Source: Myxococcales bacterium
GTDB lineage: Bacteria; Myxococcota_A; UBA9042
Length of the DNA: 64,000 bases
Assembly (NCBI GenBank): GCA_009692425.1
Contig: SHZF01000003.1
Coordinates: 104,896-168,895, forward strand
Reading direction: 5' to 3'
The translations under genes and the position numbers were made by a program. Below the pieces are notes generated by a model that saw only the letters and a list, made by a program, of their open reading frames with translations, ran no database searches and was not told where the DNA came from. Below are positions 54,994 to 63,683 of the stretch, piece after piece (the first letter of the stretch is position 1; every line of letters begins with the position of its first letter).

Positions 54994-55428
54994 ATGGCAG
55001 TCGATAACGGGCGGGCGCCTGGAGACAAAGACCGCAGTGACCGTGGCCGCAAGGAGCCGCCGGGTCCGCCCCAAACCCACAAGGGGATGATGGGGTCCGA
55101 AAAAGCGGGCCTCCTCATCACGCACATGGAGCAGCGTCTCGAGCAGGTACGCCGCGCCTTTCGGGCCTACTTCCTCGGCTTCGACCGGCTGCCGCCCGGC
55201 GACCTGTACCGCGCCGTGCAGAAGGAATTCCGCGAGTTCCAACAGCAGCAATTCTCGGTGGCCGCTGCGCGCTTCAAGGCGCAGAACGTGCTCGCGCGCT
55301 GGAACATGCTCCGCGCCACGTGGGAGCGGGACCTGGTGCGCATGGAGGAGGGGCGCTTTCCGGCGCACACGAACGCCGGCGCCATGAAGGGACGCCACAC
55401 GATCGACAAGGTCGATGACCTCGAGTAG
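54994..55428 (+). CDS. Conserved Myxococcota-type protein, MXAN_5187-C-like
   Basis: 144 residues, cytoplasmic, mostly helical. A charged disordered start is followed by MEQRLEQVRRAFRAYFLGFDRLPP, then LYRAVQKEFREFQQQQFSVAAARFKAQNVLARWNMLRATWERDLVRMEEG. This F..QQ...AARF...N...RW......WER....E.G pattern matches a domain described from Myxococcus (MXAN_5187 C-terminal type) as I recall it. Function unknown. The gene is short but codon use is normal and the start is plausible. Confidence 0.6.
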   Translation: MAVDNGRAPGDKDRSDRGRKEPPGPPQTHKGMMGSEKAGLLITHMEQRLEQVRRAFRAYFLGFDRLPPGDLYRAVQKEFREFQQQQFSVAAARFKAQNVLARWNMLRATWERDLVRMEEGRFPAHTNAGAMKGRHTIDKVDDLE

Positions 55429-55476
55429 GCGAGGCCGGCCGGGCCGGTGGCGGGGCCCGGCGCATCGGTGGCGACG

Positions 55477-57195
55477 CTACTCCGCGTCCGGCGTCCAGTC
55501 CTGCGGCGCATCGGCAGCCCGCTCCGCGTCCACCTGATCGCTGTCCCGGGCCAGCCGCCGTGCCGCCAGGACATCGGTCTCGATCCGTTGCATCCACTGC
55601 ACCAGGCCCTCGCGCGTCCGCGCCGAAACCAGCAGGCCACCCGTGCGTGCCTGCAACTCGCGCACCATCGGCTCGTCGACGATGGCATCGCCCTTGTTGA
55701 GCACGGTCAACCGCGGCTTTTCGTCGAGGTCGTGTTCGCTGAGGATGCGACATACCGACGCGTGCTGCGCTTCGGCTTGTGCGTGACTGGCGTCGATCAC
55801 GGCGATCAGCAGGTCCGCCGCATGGGCTTCTTCGAGCGTGGCTTCGAACGCGCCCTTCAACTCATCGGGCAAGTCGCGGATGAAGCCGACGGTGTCGGTG
55901 ATCACGCACATCGTGCCGTCGGGCAGCCGCACCCGCCGCGAAGTCGGGTCGAGCGTCGCGAACAGCAGATTTTCGGTGAAGATGTCTGCCTTGGCAAGCG
56001 CATTCAACAGGCTCGACTTGCCTACGTTCGTATAGCCGATGAGTGTCGCCGTGGGCACGTCGGCCCGCGTGCGCTCCTGCCGCCGCTCAGCGCGGCCCTT
56101 TTGCAGCCGCTTCAGTTCCGTCTCGATGCGGTGGATCCGGTCCTTCGCCCGCCGCTTGTCGACTTCGAGCTTCGTTTCGCCGGGGCCGATCGCGCCGATG
56201 CCGCCCGTCAGGCGACTCAGCGCACCGTCGCGATCCTTCAAGCGGGGCAGCGAATAGCGCAGCTGAGCCAATTCGACCTGGAGCTTGCCGTCCTGGCTGC
56301 GCGCCCGCCGCGCGAAGATGTCGAGGATCAGTTGGGTCCGGTCCAACACCTTCATGTCCGCCTGTTGGCTGACGGACTTCGCCTGGCCCGGGCTCAACTC
56401 CTGGTCGAACACGAGAAGGTCCGCATCGGCTTGCGCGGCCTTGAATGCGATCTCTCCCAGCTTGCCGGCGCCGATGACGGTGCGCGGGTCGGGCTGCGGT
56501 CGGCGTTGGATGATGCGACCGACGACCTCGACCTGGGCGGTACGGCACAGCTCTTCCATTTCGTCGAGGCGATCTTCGGCGGCCGGCAGCGGTTCTGGAC
56601 CGACGTGGATGACGAGGGCCTGAGCGCGCGCCGCCGCCAGCCGCGCCACGGGCTTCGTGCGCTGCAGTTCGCCTTCAAGCTCTTTGAGAAGCCCATCGAC
56701 GTCGAGCGCGAAGCCCTGCCACGCCGCGGCGGGTTGCACGGTGTGCGGCACGGTCGGTCGGTGGGGTGCAGCGCGCTGATCGGGTGCGATGTGGGCGATG
56801 TGGACCTCGTCCGTCCGCTCCCCGACCACGGTGAAAGCGGCCACGAGATCAAGCTGCAGCCGCGTGAGATCGTTCAGGTCGTCTTCGCTGATCCCCTCGC
56901 CCTTGAGGTGTACGTGCACCAACCGCAGCCCGCGCAGGCGCCCCTGGCCGTGGCGGCCGAGGTCGGGCAGGTCGAGCTTGTCGTGATCGCCCAGCACGAC
57001 GTGCTGCACGCGACCGCGCCGATCGATCAGGACGCCGACCTGCCGGTTGAGCCGCGCCGCCAGCCCGCACATCCGTTCGGCCAGCACCGCGCCGCACAGT
57101 TCGCCAGGGCCGGTCGCAAACCGGTACAGCCGTGCCAGCCCTTCGCGTTGGGCCGCACCGAGACTTTGCAGGTTGCCGTGTATCTTGTCGGACAA
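55477..57195 (-). CDS. hflX: GTPase HflX
   Basis: 572 residues, about 130 longer at the N-terminus than E. coli HflX (426). A ribosome-associated GTPase that can split stalled ribosomes. The HflX domain includes RTVIGAGKLGEIAFKAAQ, LLVFDQELSPGQAKSV and LDRTQLILDIFARRARSQDGKLQVELAQL, with GPGETKLEVDKR. G1 is IGYTNVGKSSLLN, G3 DTVGFIRDLP, G4 VLNKGD. The N-terminal extension (GVLIDRRGRVQHVVLGD...) resembles the extended bacterial HflX group. Two Pro/acidic residues close it. Confidence 0.93.
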   Translation of the reverse strand: MSDKIHGNLQSLGAAQREGLARLYRFATGPGELCGAVLAERMCGLAARLNRQVGVLIDRRGRVQHVVLGDHDKLDLPDLGRHGQGRLRGLRLVHVHLKGEGISEDDLNDLTRLQLDLVAAFTVVGERTDEVHIAHIAPDQRAAPHRPTVPHTVQPAAAWQGFALDVDGLLKELEGELQRTKPVARLAAARAQALVIHVGPEPLPAAEDRLDEMEELCRTAQVEVVGRIIQRRPQPDPRTVIGAGKLGEIAFKAAQADADLLVFDQELSPGQAKSVSQQADMKVLDRTQLILDIFARRARSQDGKLQVELAQLRYSLPRLKDRDGALSRLTGGIGAIGPGETKLEVDKRRAKDRIHRIETELKRLQKGRAERRQERTRADVPTATLIGYTNVGKSSLLNALAKADIFTENLLFATLDPTSRRVRLPDGTMCVITDTVGFIRDLPDELKGAFEATLEEAHAADLLIAVIDASHAQAEAQHASVCRILSEHDLDEKPRLTVLNKGDAIVDEPMVRELQARTGGLLVSARTREGLVQWMQRIETDVLAARRLARDSDQVDAERAADAPQDWTPDAE

Positions 57196-57237
57196 TGGGA
57201 GAACGCCCGGCCTTCAGCGAATCGAGTTGGATGAGAG

Positions 57238-58035
57238 CTAGTTGAGCTTGATGAGCGCGGCCTTCTCGGTCATCGTCCCGCCCGCCTTGATGTCCATGTC
57301 GCTGCCGGCCTCGGTCGACGTCTTTGCACCGGACTTCTGCTTGATCTCGTTCGACGCGTCGATCTTGAGGTCCTTGCACTTGATGGTCAGGGTCTTCTCG
57401 ACCAGGATGTCCATGTCGCCGGTTTTGCACTCGATTGTGATCTTCTTTTTCTTCGTGTCGATCAGGATGTAGTGCTCTTGCGTGTGGTCATAGATCTCGA
57501 TCTGGTCGACCGAGCCGGACTGATCTAGGCAGATCCAGTGGCCGTCGCGCTGCTTGGGATCCTTCTCCTCGTCCTTCGCCTTGACGAGGTTCTGGATGAC
57601 GATGCGCTCCGTCTTGTCGTCCTTCTTGTCGACGAACTGCAGCATGTGGCCCGAGCGCGACCGAATCGAGCGGAACCAGTTCTTGCCCTTCTGCTCCTCG
57701 TTGGCGTGGATCGTGGTATCGACGCCGTTCCACAGCGAGCCCACCACGTAGGGCCGGCGCACGTCGCCGTGCTCGAACGCGAGCAGAACCTCGTCGTCCA
57801 CTTCAGGCAAGAAGAAGGCGCCACGGTCCTTGCCGGCCATGAACGTCGCGATGCGGCACCAGGTCGAGCGGAAGTCGGCGTCGTCTTTCGTGTCGGTGTA
57901 GGCGCCGGCTTCGCTGACCCACGGGTACTTCACCTTCACGCGGTAGTAGCCGTCGGGGTCCTTGTTGTCGGTGACGATGCCCACCGCGACGCCCAACACC
58001 TTGAACGGTTCCCGTTTCGTACGTTCCATCAGCAT
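57238..58035 (-). CDS. Orphan contractile-injection spike (VgrG/gp5-like, Phage_base_V)
   Basis: 265 residues. The first 120 form an OB-fold of the phage baseplate V/gp5 type: VGIVTDNKDPDGYYRVKVKYPWVS, TWCRIATFMAGKDRGAFFLPEVDDEVLLAFEHGD and RRPYVVGSLWNG, the wording seen in VgrG and extracellular contractile injection spikes. A beta-helix-like tail follows with a short repeat (HYILIDTKKKKITIECKTGDMDILVEKTLTIKCKDLKIDASN), like gp5 needle repeats. No tube, sheath or baseplate gene is nearby. It is Lys/Asp-rich compared with neighbours, which hints at transfer. An upstream AGGAG-like sequence supports ATG 58035; ATG two codons later is possible. Confidence 0.82.
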   Translation of the reverse strand: MLMERTKREPFKVLGVAVGIVTDNKDPDGYYRVKVKYPWVSEAGAYTDTKDDADFRSTWCRIATFMAGKDRGAFFLPEVDDEVLLAFEHGDVRRPYVVGSLWNGVDTTIHANEEQKGKNWFRSIRSRSGHMLQFVDKKDDKTERIVIQNLVKAKDEEKDPKQRDGHWICLDQSGSVDQIEIYDHTQEHYILIDTKKKKITIECKTGDMDILVEKTLTIKCKDLKIDASNEIKQKSGAKTSTEAGSDMDIKAGGTMTEKAALIKLN

Positions 58036-58374
58036 GGCGGGGGGCTCCTGAATCGGCTCGCTGGCACCGAGGTGGCTCGCAGTGATGGTGGCTCGCAGAA
58101 ATGCAGCGCGGGCGGCCGATGCCGGGCGCGCGGGGAGCCGTCGCTGCAAGGTCCGCACATACGGCCCGCAGACTGTCGCCGAGGGTAGCGACCCGCGGCG
58201 TGGGGCGCAATCGGCGTGGGGCGCTGCGGTCGGCGTGGCCGGGGCGTAGAGGCCCCGGAGCGATCGGCGCCGTGCGTGGCAGGGGGATCCAGGGGCCGTC
58301 CTTGACTCCCCGCTGCCCCCGCGTTATCTCCCGGCCGCCTGCGTGCCGTGGCCGTGGGCGGGGAGCCTTGCGCG
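58036..58374. other. Divergent intergenic region before nuoA
   Basis: 339 bp, no gene seen. It contains a short repeated phrase CGGCGTGGGGCGC (twice, with a third degenerate copy, about 58197-58246). It carries the nuoA promoter candidate at its right end. Confidence 0.5.
58302..58330 (+). promoter_or_regulatory. Candidate promoter of the nuo operon
   Basis: TTGACT (58302-58307), a 17-bp spacer and TATCTC (58325-58330), about 45 bp before the nuoA ATG. The -35 is good, the -10 weak. Confidence 0.35.
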
Positions 58375-58758
58375 ATGCTGCACAGCCAGATGGGCTACCT
58401 GCAAATCCTGATCGTGATCGTTGCCGTCACGGTGATGGGCATCGGCATCCTCGTCGTCAACCGGTTGCTCGGCCCGCGCCGCACGAATGCCGTGAAGTCG
58501 GCCGCCTTCGAGTGCGGTTCGGACCCGATCGGTTCCGCCAGGCAGCGCTTCAGCGTGAAGTTCTACCTAATCGCGATATTTTTCATCGTGTTCGACATCG
58601 AGTCGGTGTTCATGTACCCGTGGGCCGCGCTGTTTCGCGAACTCGTGGTAGAGCCCGGCGTCGGCTGGGTGACGGTCGGCGAGATGTTCGTCTTCGTGGG
58701 AATCCTCGGCGCCGGGCTCGCGTACGTGTGGCGCCGCGGAGCGTTGGACTGGGACTAG
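58375..58758 (+). CDS. nuoA: NADH-quinone oxidoreductase subunit A
   Basis: 127 residues, three transmembrane helices (MGYLQILIVIVAVTVMGIGILVV, FYLIAIFFIVFDIESVFMYPWA, EMFVFVGILGAGLAYVWRRGALDWD). The conserved loop AFECGSDPIGSARQRFSVKFYL contains the Cys and charged residues near the quinone channel. It begins the complex I (proton-pumping NADH dehydrogenase) operon. ATG 58375 is chosen with GGGGAG upstream; a GTG nine codons earlier is possible. The next gene is nuoC, not the usual nuoB. Confidence 0.95.
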   Translation: MLHSQMGYLQILIVIVAVTVMGIGILVVNRLLGPRRTNAVKSAAFECGSDPIGSARQRFSVKFYLIAIFFIVFDIESVFMYPWAALFRELVVEPGVGWVTVGEMFVFVGILGAGLAYVWRRGALDWD

Positions 58759-58844
58759 CGAACGTACGACCAGGATCCAGCACCGAAGACCTTACCCCGG
58801 CGGCCGAATTCGGATGCAGATCAAGGCGGAGCAAGGAATCATCC

Positions 58845-59459
58845 ATGACCGAAACCGCCACTCCTGATCCGGGACCCGGCGCGCGCCTGCTGGCGCTGCT
58901 GCGTCAGGCGTTCCCCCATGCCATCGCCGGTGCCGCTGAGCCGATCGCGGGCCAGGCTGCCGCCGTGGTGCGCCGCGAGGACCTGGTCGCGGTGATGACC
59001 TGGCTGCGCGACGACCCGCGCACCATGATGGCGATGCTGGTCGATGTGACGGCGAGCGATTTTGCTGAGTTCCCGCCCGAGCGGCGCGCCGCTGTGACGC
59101 CGCTCGACGTGGACAACCCGGCCGGCTGGACGCACGCGACGCTGCCGCGCTTCGAAGTCGTCTACCACCTGCTGTCGCTGCAGTGGCGGCACCGCCTGCG
59201 CGTGAAGGTCCCGCTTGCGACCGATGACCTGCACGTGCCGACGTTGTGCGGGCTGTGGATTGCCGCGAATTGGGGCGAGCGCGAGGCGTGGGACATGTAC
59301 GGCGTCGTGTTCGACGGCCACCCCGAGTTGCGCCGGATCCTGCTGTACGACGAGTTCGAGGGGCACCCGCTGCGCAAGGACTATCCCCTGCGCGGCTACC
59401 AGCCGCTGGTGCCGATGCCCGAACTGGCGCACTACACCGACCACGAGACCTGGCGCTAG
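58845..59459 (+). CDS. nuoC: NADH-quinone oxidoreductase subunit C
   Basis: 204 residues. A peripheral-arm subunit of complex I. Hallmarks: MMAMLVDVTASDF, FEVVYHLLSLQWRHRLRVKVPL, the signature NWGEREAWDMYGVVFDGHPELRRILLYDEFEGHPLRKDYPL. Separate from NuoD (not fused as in E. coli). AAGGA seven bases upstream of the ATG fixes the start. 86 bp after nuoA. Confidence 0.95.
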   Translation: MTETATPDPGPGARLLALLRQAFPHAIAGAAEPIAGQAAAVVRREDLVAVMTWLRDDPRTMMAMLVDVTASDFAEFPPERRAAVTPLDVDNPAGWTHATLPRFEVVYHLLSLQWRHRLRVKVPLATDDLHVPTLCGLWIAANWGEREAWDMYGVVFDGHPELRRILLYDEFEGHPLRKDYPLRGYQPLVPMPELAHYTDHETWR

Positions 59460-59495
59460 GCCCCAACGAGCCCGCCATCTTTGCGAGGACCAGCC

Positions 59496-60707
59496 ATGCT
59501 GCCCAGCGCGACCGAAGCCATGCGCAAGCTCGCCGAACCCGCCGGCGACCGCATGATCATTAACATGGGCCCGTCGCACCCGGCGATGCACGGCACCGTC
59601 AAGATGGTGTTGACGCTCGACGGCGAGACGGTAGAAGACGTCGATATCCACGTCGGCTACCTGCACCGGGGCTTCGAGAAGATGTCGGAGCAGGGCACAT
59701 GGCAGCAGGTGTTGCCGTACACCGATCGGCTCAACTACGTGAGCCCGCTCATCAACAATGTCGGCTATGTCGGCGCGATCGAGGCGCTGTGGGGTGTCGA
59801 GATCACGCCGCGCTGCAAGTACGTGCGCATGATTGCGTCGGAACTGTCGCGCCTGACCGACCACCTGACGTCAATCGCCGCCGGCGCGCTCGAACTCGGC
59901 GGATTCACTCCATTCCTGTTCGGTCTCGAGGCCCGCGAAGTATTGTACACGCTCGTCGAGGAGTTGAGTGGCGCGCGGCTGACCACGAGCTACACGCGCA
60001 TCGGCGGGCTCGCGGCGGACCTGCCGCCGGACTATGAGGCCCACCTGCGTGCCGCGCTCGTCAAGGTCGATACGCTGATGGTCAAAGTCGACAAACTGTT
60101 GACCAAGAACCGGATTTTCTACGACCGGATGATCGCGACGGGCGTGCTGTCGCCGGAGGACGCGATCAGTTCGGGCTGCACCGGCATCATGCTGCGCTCC
60201 GCCGGCGTCGACTGGGACCTGCGCAAGCACGAGCCGTACCTCGCGTACGACGAAGTCGACTTCGACGTGATCGTGGGCGCCACCGGCGACAACTACGACC
60301 GCTACCTGTGCCGCATGGAGGAAATCCACCAGTCCGTCCGCATCATCGACCAGTGCTTCAAGCAGATGCCCGACGGGCCGGTCAATGTTGCCGACTGGCG
60401 CGTGTCGATGCCGCCCAAGGACAAGGTCTACAACAGCATCGAGGGCATGATTGCCCACTTCAAGCTCGTGACCGACGGCCACCAGGTGCCCGCCGGCGAG
60501 GCCTACTACGCGGTCGAGGGCGGCAACGGCGAACTCGGCTTCTACATCCTGAGCGCCGGCGTTGGTCGGCCGTGGAAGGTGCACGTGCGCGCGCCGTGCT
60601 TCTACGCGATGGGCATCCTCAAGAAGCTGATTTGCGGTCATATGCTGGCCGACATCGTGCCGACGTTCGATACCCTGAACATGATCGGCGGCGAAGTCGA
60701 TCGTTGA
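59496..60707 (+). CDS. nuoD: NADH-quinone oxidoreductase subunit D
   Basis: 403 residues. The quinone-binding 49-kDa homologue. Motifs: INMGPSHPAMHGTVKMVLTLDGE (the PSHPA.HG... quinone loop with the conserved His), VGYLHRGFEKMSEQGTWQQVLPYTDRLNY, TPRCKYVRMIASELSRLTDHL, and the end LICGHMLADIVPTFDTLNMIGGEVDR. GAGGA upstream of ATG 59496 decides the start; an in-frame ATG at 59481 lacks one. A 21-bp tandem repeat follows it. Confidence 0.96.
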   Translation: MLPSATEAMRKLAEPAGDRMIINMGPSHPAMHGTVKMVLTLDGETVEDVDIHVGYLHRGFEKMSEQGTWQQVLPYTDRLNYVSPLINNVGYVGAIEALWGVEITPRCKYVRMIASELSRLTDHLTSIAAGALELGGFTPFLFGLEAREVLYTLVEELSGARLTTSYTRIGGLAADLPPDYEAHLRAALVKVDTLMVKVDKLLTKNRIFYDRMIATGVLSPEDAISSGCTGIMLRSAGVDWDLRKHEPYLAYDEVDFDVIVGATGDNYDRYLCRMEEIHQSVRIIDQCFKQMPDGPVNVADWRVSMPPKDKVYNSIEGMIAHFKLVTDGHQVPAGEAYYAVEGGNGELGFYILSAGVGRPWKVHVRAPCFYAMGILKKLICGHMLADIVPTFDTLNMIGGEVDR

Positions 60708-60746
60708 CCGGAGCGGGCGCGCAGCCCCCGCGGGTCGCCGTCCTGA

Positions 60747-60851
60747 GAGCAGTATCCGCCCACCCGACAGCAGCACCCGCCCACCCGACAGCAGCACCCG
60801 CCCACCCGACAGCAGTATCCGCCCACCCGACAGCAGTATCCGTCCACCCGA
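60747..60851. repeat. 21-bp tandem repeat (5 copies) between nuoD and nuoG
   Basis: Five contiguous 21-bp units ending at 60767, 60788, 60809, 60830 and 60851. The common form is CAGCAGTATCCGCCCACCCG plus A, with the two middle units reading CAGCACCCGCCC. It fills most of the 168-bp gap inside the operon. No protein frame through it is credible. It could act as a spacer or hairpin that tunes nuoG expression. Confidence 0.85.
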
Positions 60852-60875
60852 CAGACAAGCAGAGGTAGGATCGAC

Positions 60876-62564
60876 ATGGCAAACGTCACCATCGACGGCC
60901 ACCAGGTAGAGGTCCCCGCCGGAACCACGATCCTGCGCGCGGCCAAGCAGGCCGGCGTCGAGATTCCGGTGTTCTGCTACCATCCTGGTTTGTCGATCCC
61001 GGCCAACTGCCGGATGTGCCTCGTCGAAATCGAGAAGAACCCCAAGCCGCAGCCGGCCTGCTACACCGAGGTCGCGGACGGCATGGTCGTCCACACCACA
61101 TCGCAGAAGGTGAAGGACACGCAAGCTGCGGTGCTGGAATTCATCCTGTTGAACCACCCGGTCGATTGCCCGATCTGTGATCAGGCGGGCGAATGCGTGC
61201 TGCAGGAGCACTACGTGACCTGGTCGGCACAGCCGTCGCGGCTGGAGCATGAAAAGACTGGCAAACCGAAAGCGAAAATCCTCGGGCCGACCGTCGTTCT
61301 CGACGCGGAGCGCTGCATCAACTGCACGCGCTGCGTGCGCTTCACTGAAGAGGTGACGAAGACGTTCGAACTGACCCAGATCGTGCGCGGCGAGCACGCC
61401 GAGATTACGTGCGCCGAGGGCAAGGTGCTCGACAATCCGTACAGCTTGAACGTGGTCGACATCTGTCCGGTGGGCGCGCTGACGTCGCGGCAGTTTCGAT
61501 TCCGGCGCCGCGTGTGGTTTCTCGACATGCGGCCGTCGGTGTGCACGGGCTGCGGACGCGGCTGCTCCGTGCGGATTGACAGCCACGCCAACCAGGTCGA
61601 GCGCATCGTGCCGCGCTACAACCCCGACGTGAACCGCTACTGGATGTGCGACGACGGCCGCGAGTCATTGCGCCGTGCCGGGTCGGTGACGAGCGGCCGC
61701 GTGCCGGGTCCGAACGAGCAGCCCCGGGAAGCGCCCGGCCTCGACGGCGTGCGGGCGGTCGGTGGGTGGCTCAAGGCCGCGCACGACGCCGGCACCAAGG
61801 TCGGCTTCGCGTTGTCGGCCTCCCTTGCCAATGAAGACGTCTACGCCTGGGCGCGCCTCGCCCGCCTGACCGACGCCCGCATGTACCTGCTGCCGCGTGC
61901 GGCCGGCCGCGCCGACACGGTGTTGCGGACTGCCGACGCCGACTGCAACACGACGGGCGCTCGCGCCATCCTGGGGGCGCTGTTCGGGAGCGTGGGCGGC
62001 GGCGCCGGCTGGGGTGACGCCGAAGACCTCGCGCGCGAAGCCGACATGCTCGACACGCTCGTCGTGGTCGACAACGGCATCGCCGCCACGCCGGACGTGT
62101 TGGGCGCAGTTTCGGCCATCAGGCATACCGCGGTTTTCACCGACAAGGCCACGGCGTTGTCCGACGCGGCTCTTGCCGTGGTGCCGACCGTCCAGTTGCA
62201 TGCACGCGACTGCACGGTCACGAACGTCGGCGGCTGGGTGCAGCGCGTCGCCCGGCCGCTGAAGGCACCGGTAACGGCCGTCGTGCCGCACGCGGCCGCC
62301 GCCTTGCTCGCGGACCTGGCGGGCGATGTGGCGCTCGATTTCACCGAGAAGACGCGCCCTGCGGAACTCTTCGAACGACTGGCGGGCGCGGTCCCCGCCT
62401 TTGCGGGCCTCACGTACGACGAGATCGGTGACCTCGGCCGCGGGCTGCCCCGGGACGGCGGGCTCGCGCCGCGGCGGCTGCGGCTCGACGGCACCCCGGC
62501 GTGGGAGCCGGACCCGGTGGCGCCGACGGCGGAGCGCGCATTCCAGATTCGACGCGGTGCGTAG
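60876..62564 (+). CDS. nuoG: NADH-quinone oxidoreductase subunit G, short form
   Basis: 562 residues, shorter than E. coli NuoG (908), mainly in the C-terminal part. The [2Fe-2S] ferredoxin domain has Cys34, 45, 48 and 62 (VFCYHPGL, ANCRMC, PACYTEV). The His-Cys cluster site is NHPVDCPICDQAGECVLQEH, the [4Fe-4S] site CINCTRCVRF with VDICPVGAL, and the molybdopterin-oxidoreductase-like part opens with VCTGCGRGCSVRI. The remainder is a reduced, non-catalytic molybdopterin domain. It receives electrons in the peripheral arm. AGGTAGGA precedes the ATG. Confidence 0.93.
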   Translation: MANVTIDGHQVEVPAGTTILRAAKQAGVEIPVFCYHPGLSIPANCRMCLVEIEKNPKPQPACYTEVADGMVVHTTSQKVKDTQAAVLEFILLNHPVDCPICDQAGECVLQEHYVTWSAQPSRLEHEKTGKPKAKILGPTVVLDAERCINCTRCVRFTEEVTKTFELTQIVRGEHAEITCAEGKVLDNPYSLNVVDICPVGALTSRQFRFRRRVWFLDMRPSVCTGCGRGCSVRIDSHANQVERIVPRYNPDVNRYWMCDDGRESLRRAGSVTSGRVPGPNEQPREAPGLDGVRAVGGWLKAAHDAGTKVGFALSASLANEDVYAWARLARLTDARMYLLPRAAGRADTVLRTADADCNTTGARAILGALFGSVGGGAGWGDAEDLAREADMLDTLVVVDNGIAATPDVLGAVSAIRHTAVFTDKATALSDAALAVVPTVQLHARDCTVTNVGGWVQRVARPLKAPVTAVVPHAAAALLADLAGDVALDFTEKTRPAELFERLAGAVPAFAGLTYDEIGDLGRGLPRDGGLAPRRLRLDGTPAWEPDPVAPTAERAFQIRRGA

Positions 62565-62606
62565 CCGAACCCAGGGGCCTGGCCGACTGCGGCGGGAGAG
62601 CAAGCG

Positions 62607-63665
62607 ATGGTGATCACGGGCAACCTCTACCTCGACCTCGTCTTGATGACGCTCCTCAAGTTTGCGGGCTTCGTGCTCGTGTTCGTGATGGGCGTCGCCA
62701 CCGTGCTGACCTGGCTGGAGCGCAAGTACTCCGCCGTCATCCAGGACCGCATCGGTCCCAACCGTGCGAACATCGGCCGCTTTCGCCTCGGCGGCCTGTT
62801 CCACATGCTGGCCGATCCCATCAAGATGCTGACGAAGGAAGACTTCACGCCCGACACGCCCAACCCGTGGATGTTTCGCCTGGCGCCGCTGCTCGCGTTC
62901 GTGCCGGCGCTCGTCGTGTTTGCGGTGATTCCGTTCGGGCCCGGCGACAACTTCCAGATCTCGAACTCGGAGCTGGGCATCTTGTTCATCTTTGCGATCG
63001 CGAGCTTGAACGTGTACGGCTCCGTGATGGGCGCGTGGGCGTCGAACAACAAGTGGTCGCTCATGGGCGGCCTGCGCATTTCGGCGCAGATGATCAGCTA
63101 CGAGGTCGCGATCGGCCTTGCGCTGTGCGGCATCTTCATGATCTACGGCTCGGTCGATCTTCAGGAGATCGTGCGCAACCAGGGCGAGCTGCTGTGGGGC
63201 TTCGTGCCGGCGTGGGGCATCTTCCTGCAACCGGTCGCGTTCGTGCTCTACCTCACGTGCGCCATTGCCGAGAACAAGCGCGCACCGTTCGACGTCGCAG
63301 AGGCCGAGTCGGAACTCGCGGCCGGCTACTGGACCGAGTACAGCTCGATGGCGTTTGCCCTGTTTGCCCTGGCTGAGTTCATCGAGATCGTGCTCATCGG
63401 CTGCGTCGGCGCGACGTTGTTCCTGGGTGGCTGGCAGATTCCCGGCGTGACGGGCACTTCGCCGGGCATCGTCGTCGCCCAGATCGCGGCGTTCCTGGCC
63501 AAGACGATCTTCCTGATTTGGCTGCAGATGACGATCCGGTGGACGCTGCCGCGCTTCCGCTACGATCAGGTCATGCGGCTCGGGTGGCGCATCCTGCTGC
63601 CGGCATCGCTCGTCAATCTCGTCGTGACGGGCGTCGTGCTCGCGCTCATCGATCGCTCGCGCTAG
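62607..63665 (+). CDS. nuoH: NADH-quinone oxidoreductase subunit H
   Basis: 352 residues, about eight transmembrane helices. It forms the quinone cavity with NuoB and NuoD. Motifs: LTWLERKYSAVIQDRIGPNRANIG, LLFHMLADPIKMLTKED-type phrase, MGAWASNNKWSLMGGLRISAQMISYEVAIGL, and AENKRAPFDVAEAESELAAGYWTEYSSM. The end WTLPRFRYDQVMRLGWRILLP is typical. 42 bp after nuoG. Confidence 0.96.
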   Translation: MVITGNLYLDLVLMTLLKFAGFVLVFVMGVATVLTWLERKYSAVIQDRIGPNRANIGRFRLGGLFHMLADPIKMLTKEDFTPDTPNPWMFRLAPLLAFVPALVVFAVIPFGPGDNFQISNSELGILFIFAIASLNVYGSVMGAWASNNKWSLMGGLRISAQMISYEVAIGLALCGIFMIYGSVDLQEIVRNQGELLWGFVPAWGIFLQPVAFVLYLTCAIAENKRAPFDVAEAESELAAGYWTEYSSMAFALFALAEFIEIVLIGCVGATLFLGGWQIPGVTGTSPGIVVAQIAAFLAKTIFLIWLQMTIRWTLPRFRYDQVMRLGWRILLPASLVNLVVTGVVLALIDRSR

Positions 63666-63683
63666 CCGCGCACTGGAGTTCCC

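Noticed and set aside
60747..60851. Small protein with HPTAAPA repeats
   Set aside because: A frame runs through the 21-bp repeat but it has no start signal of its own and overlaps the nuoD end in another frame.
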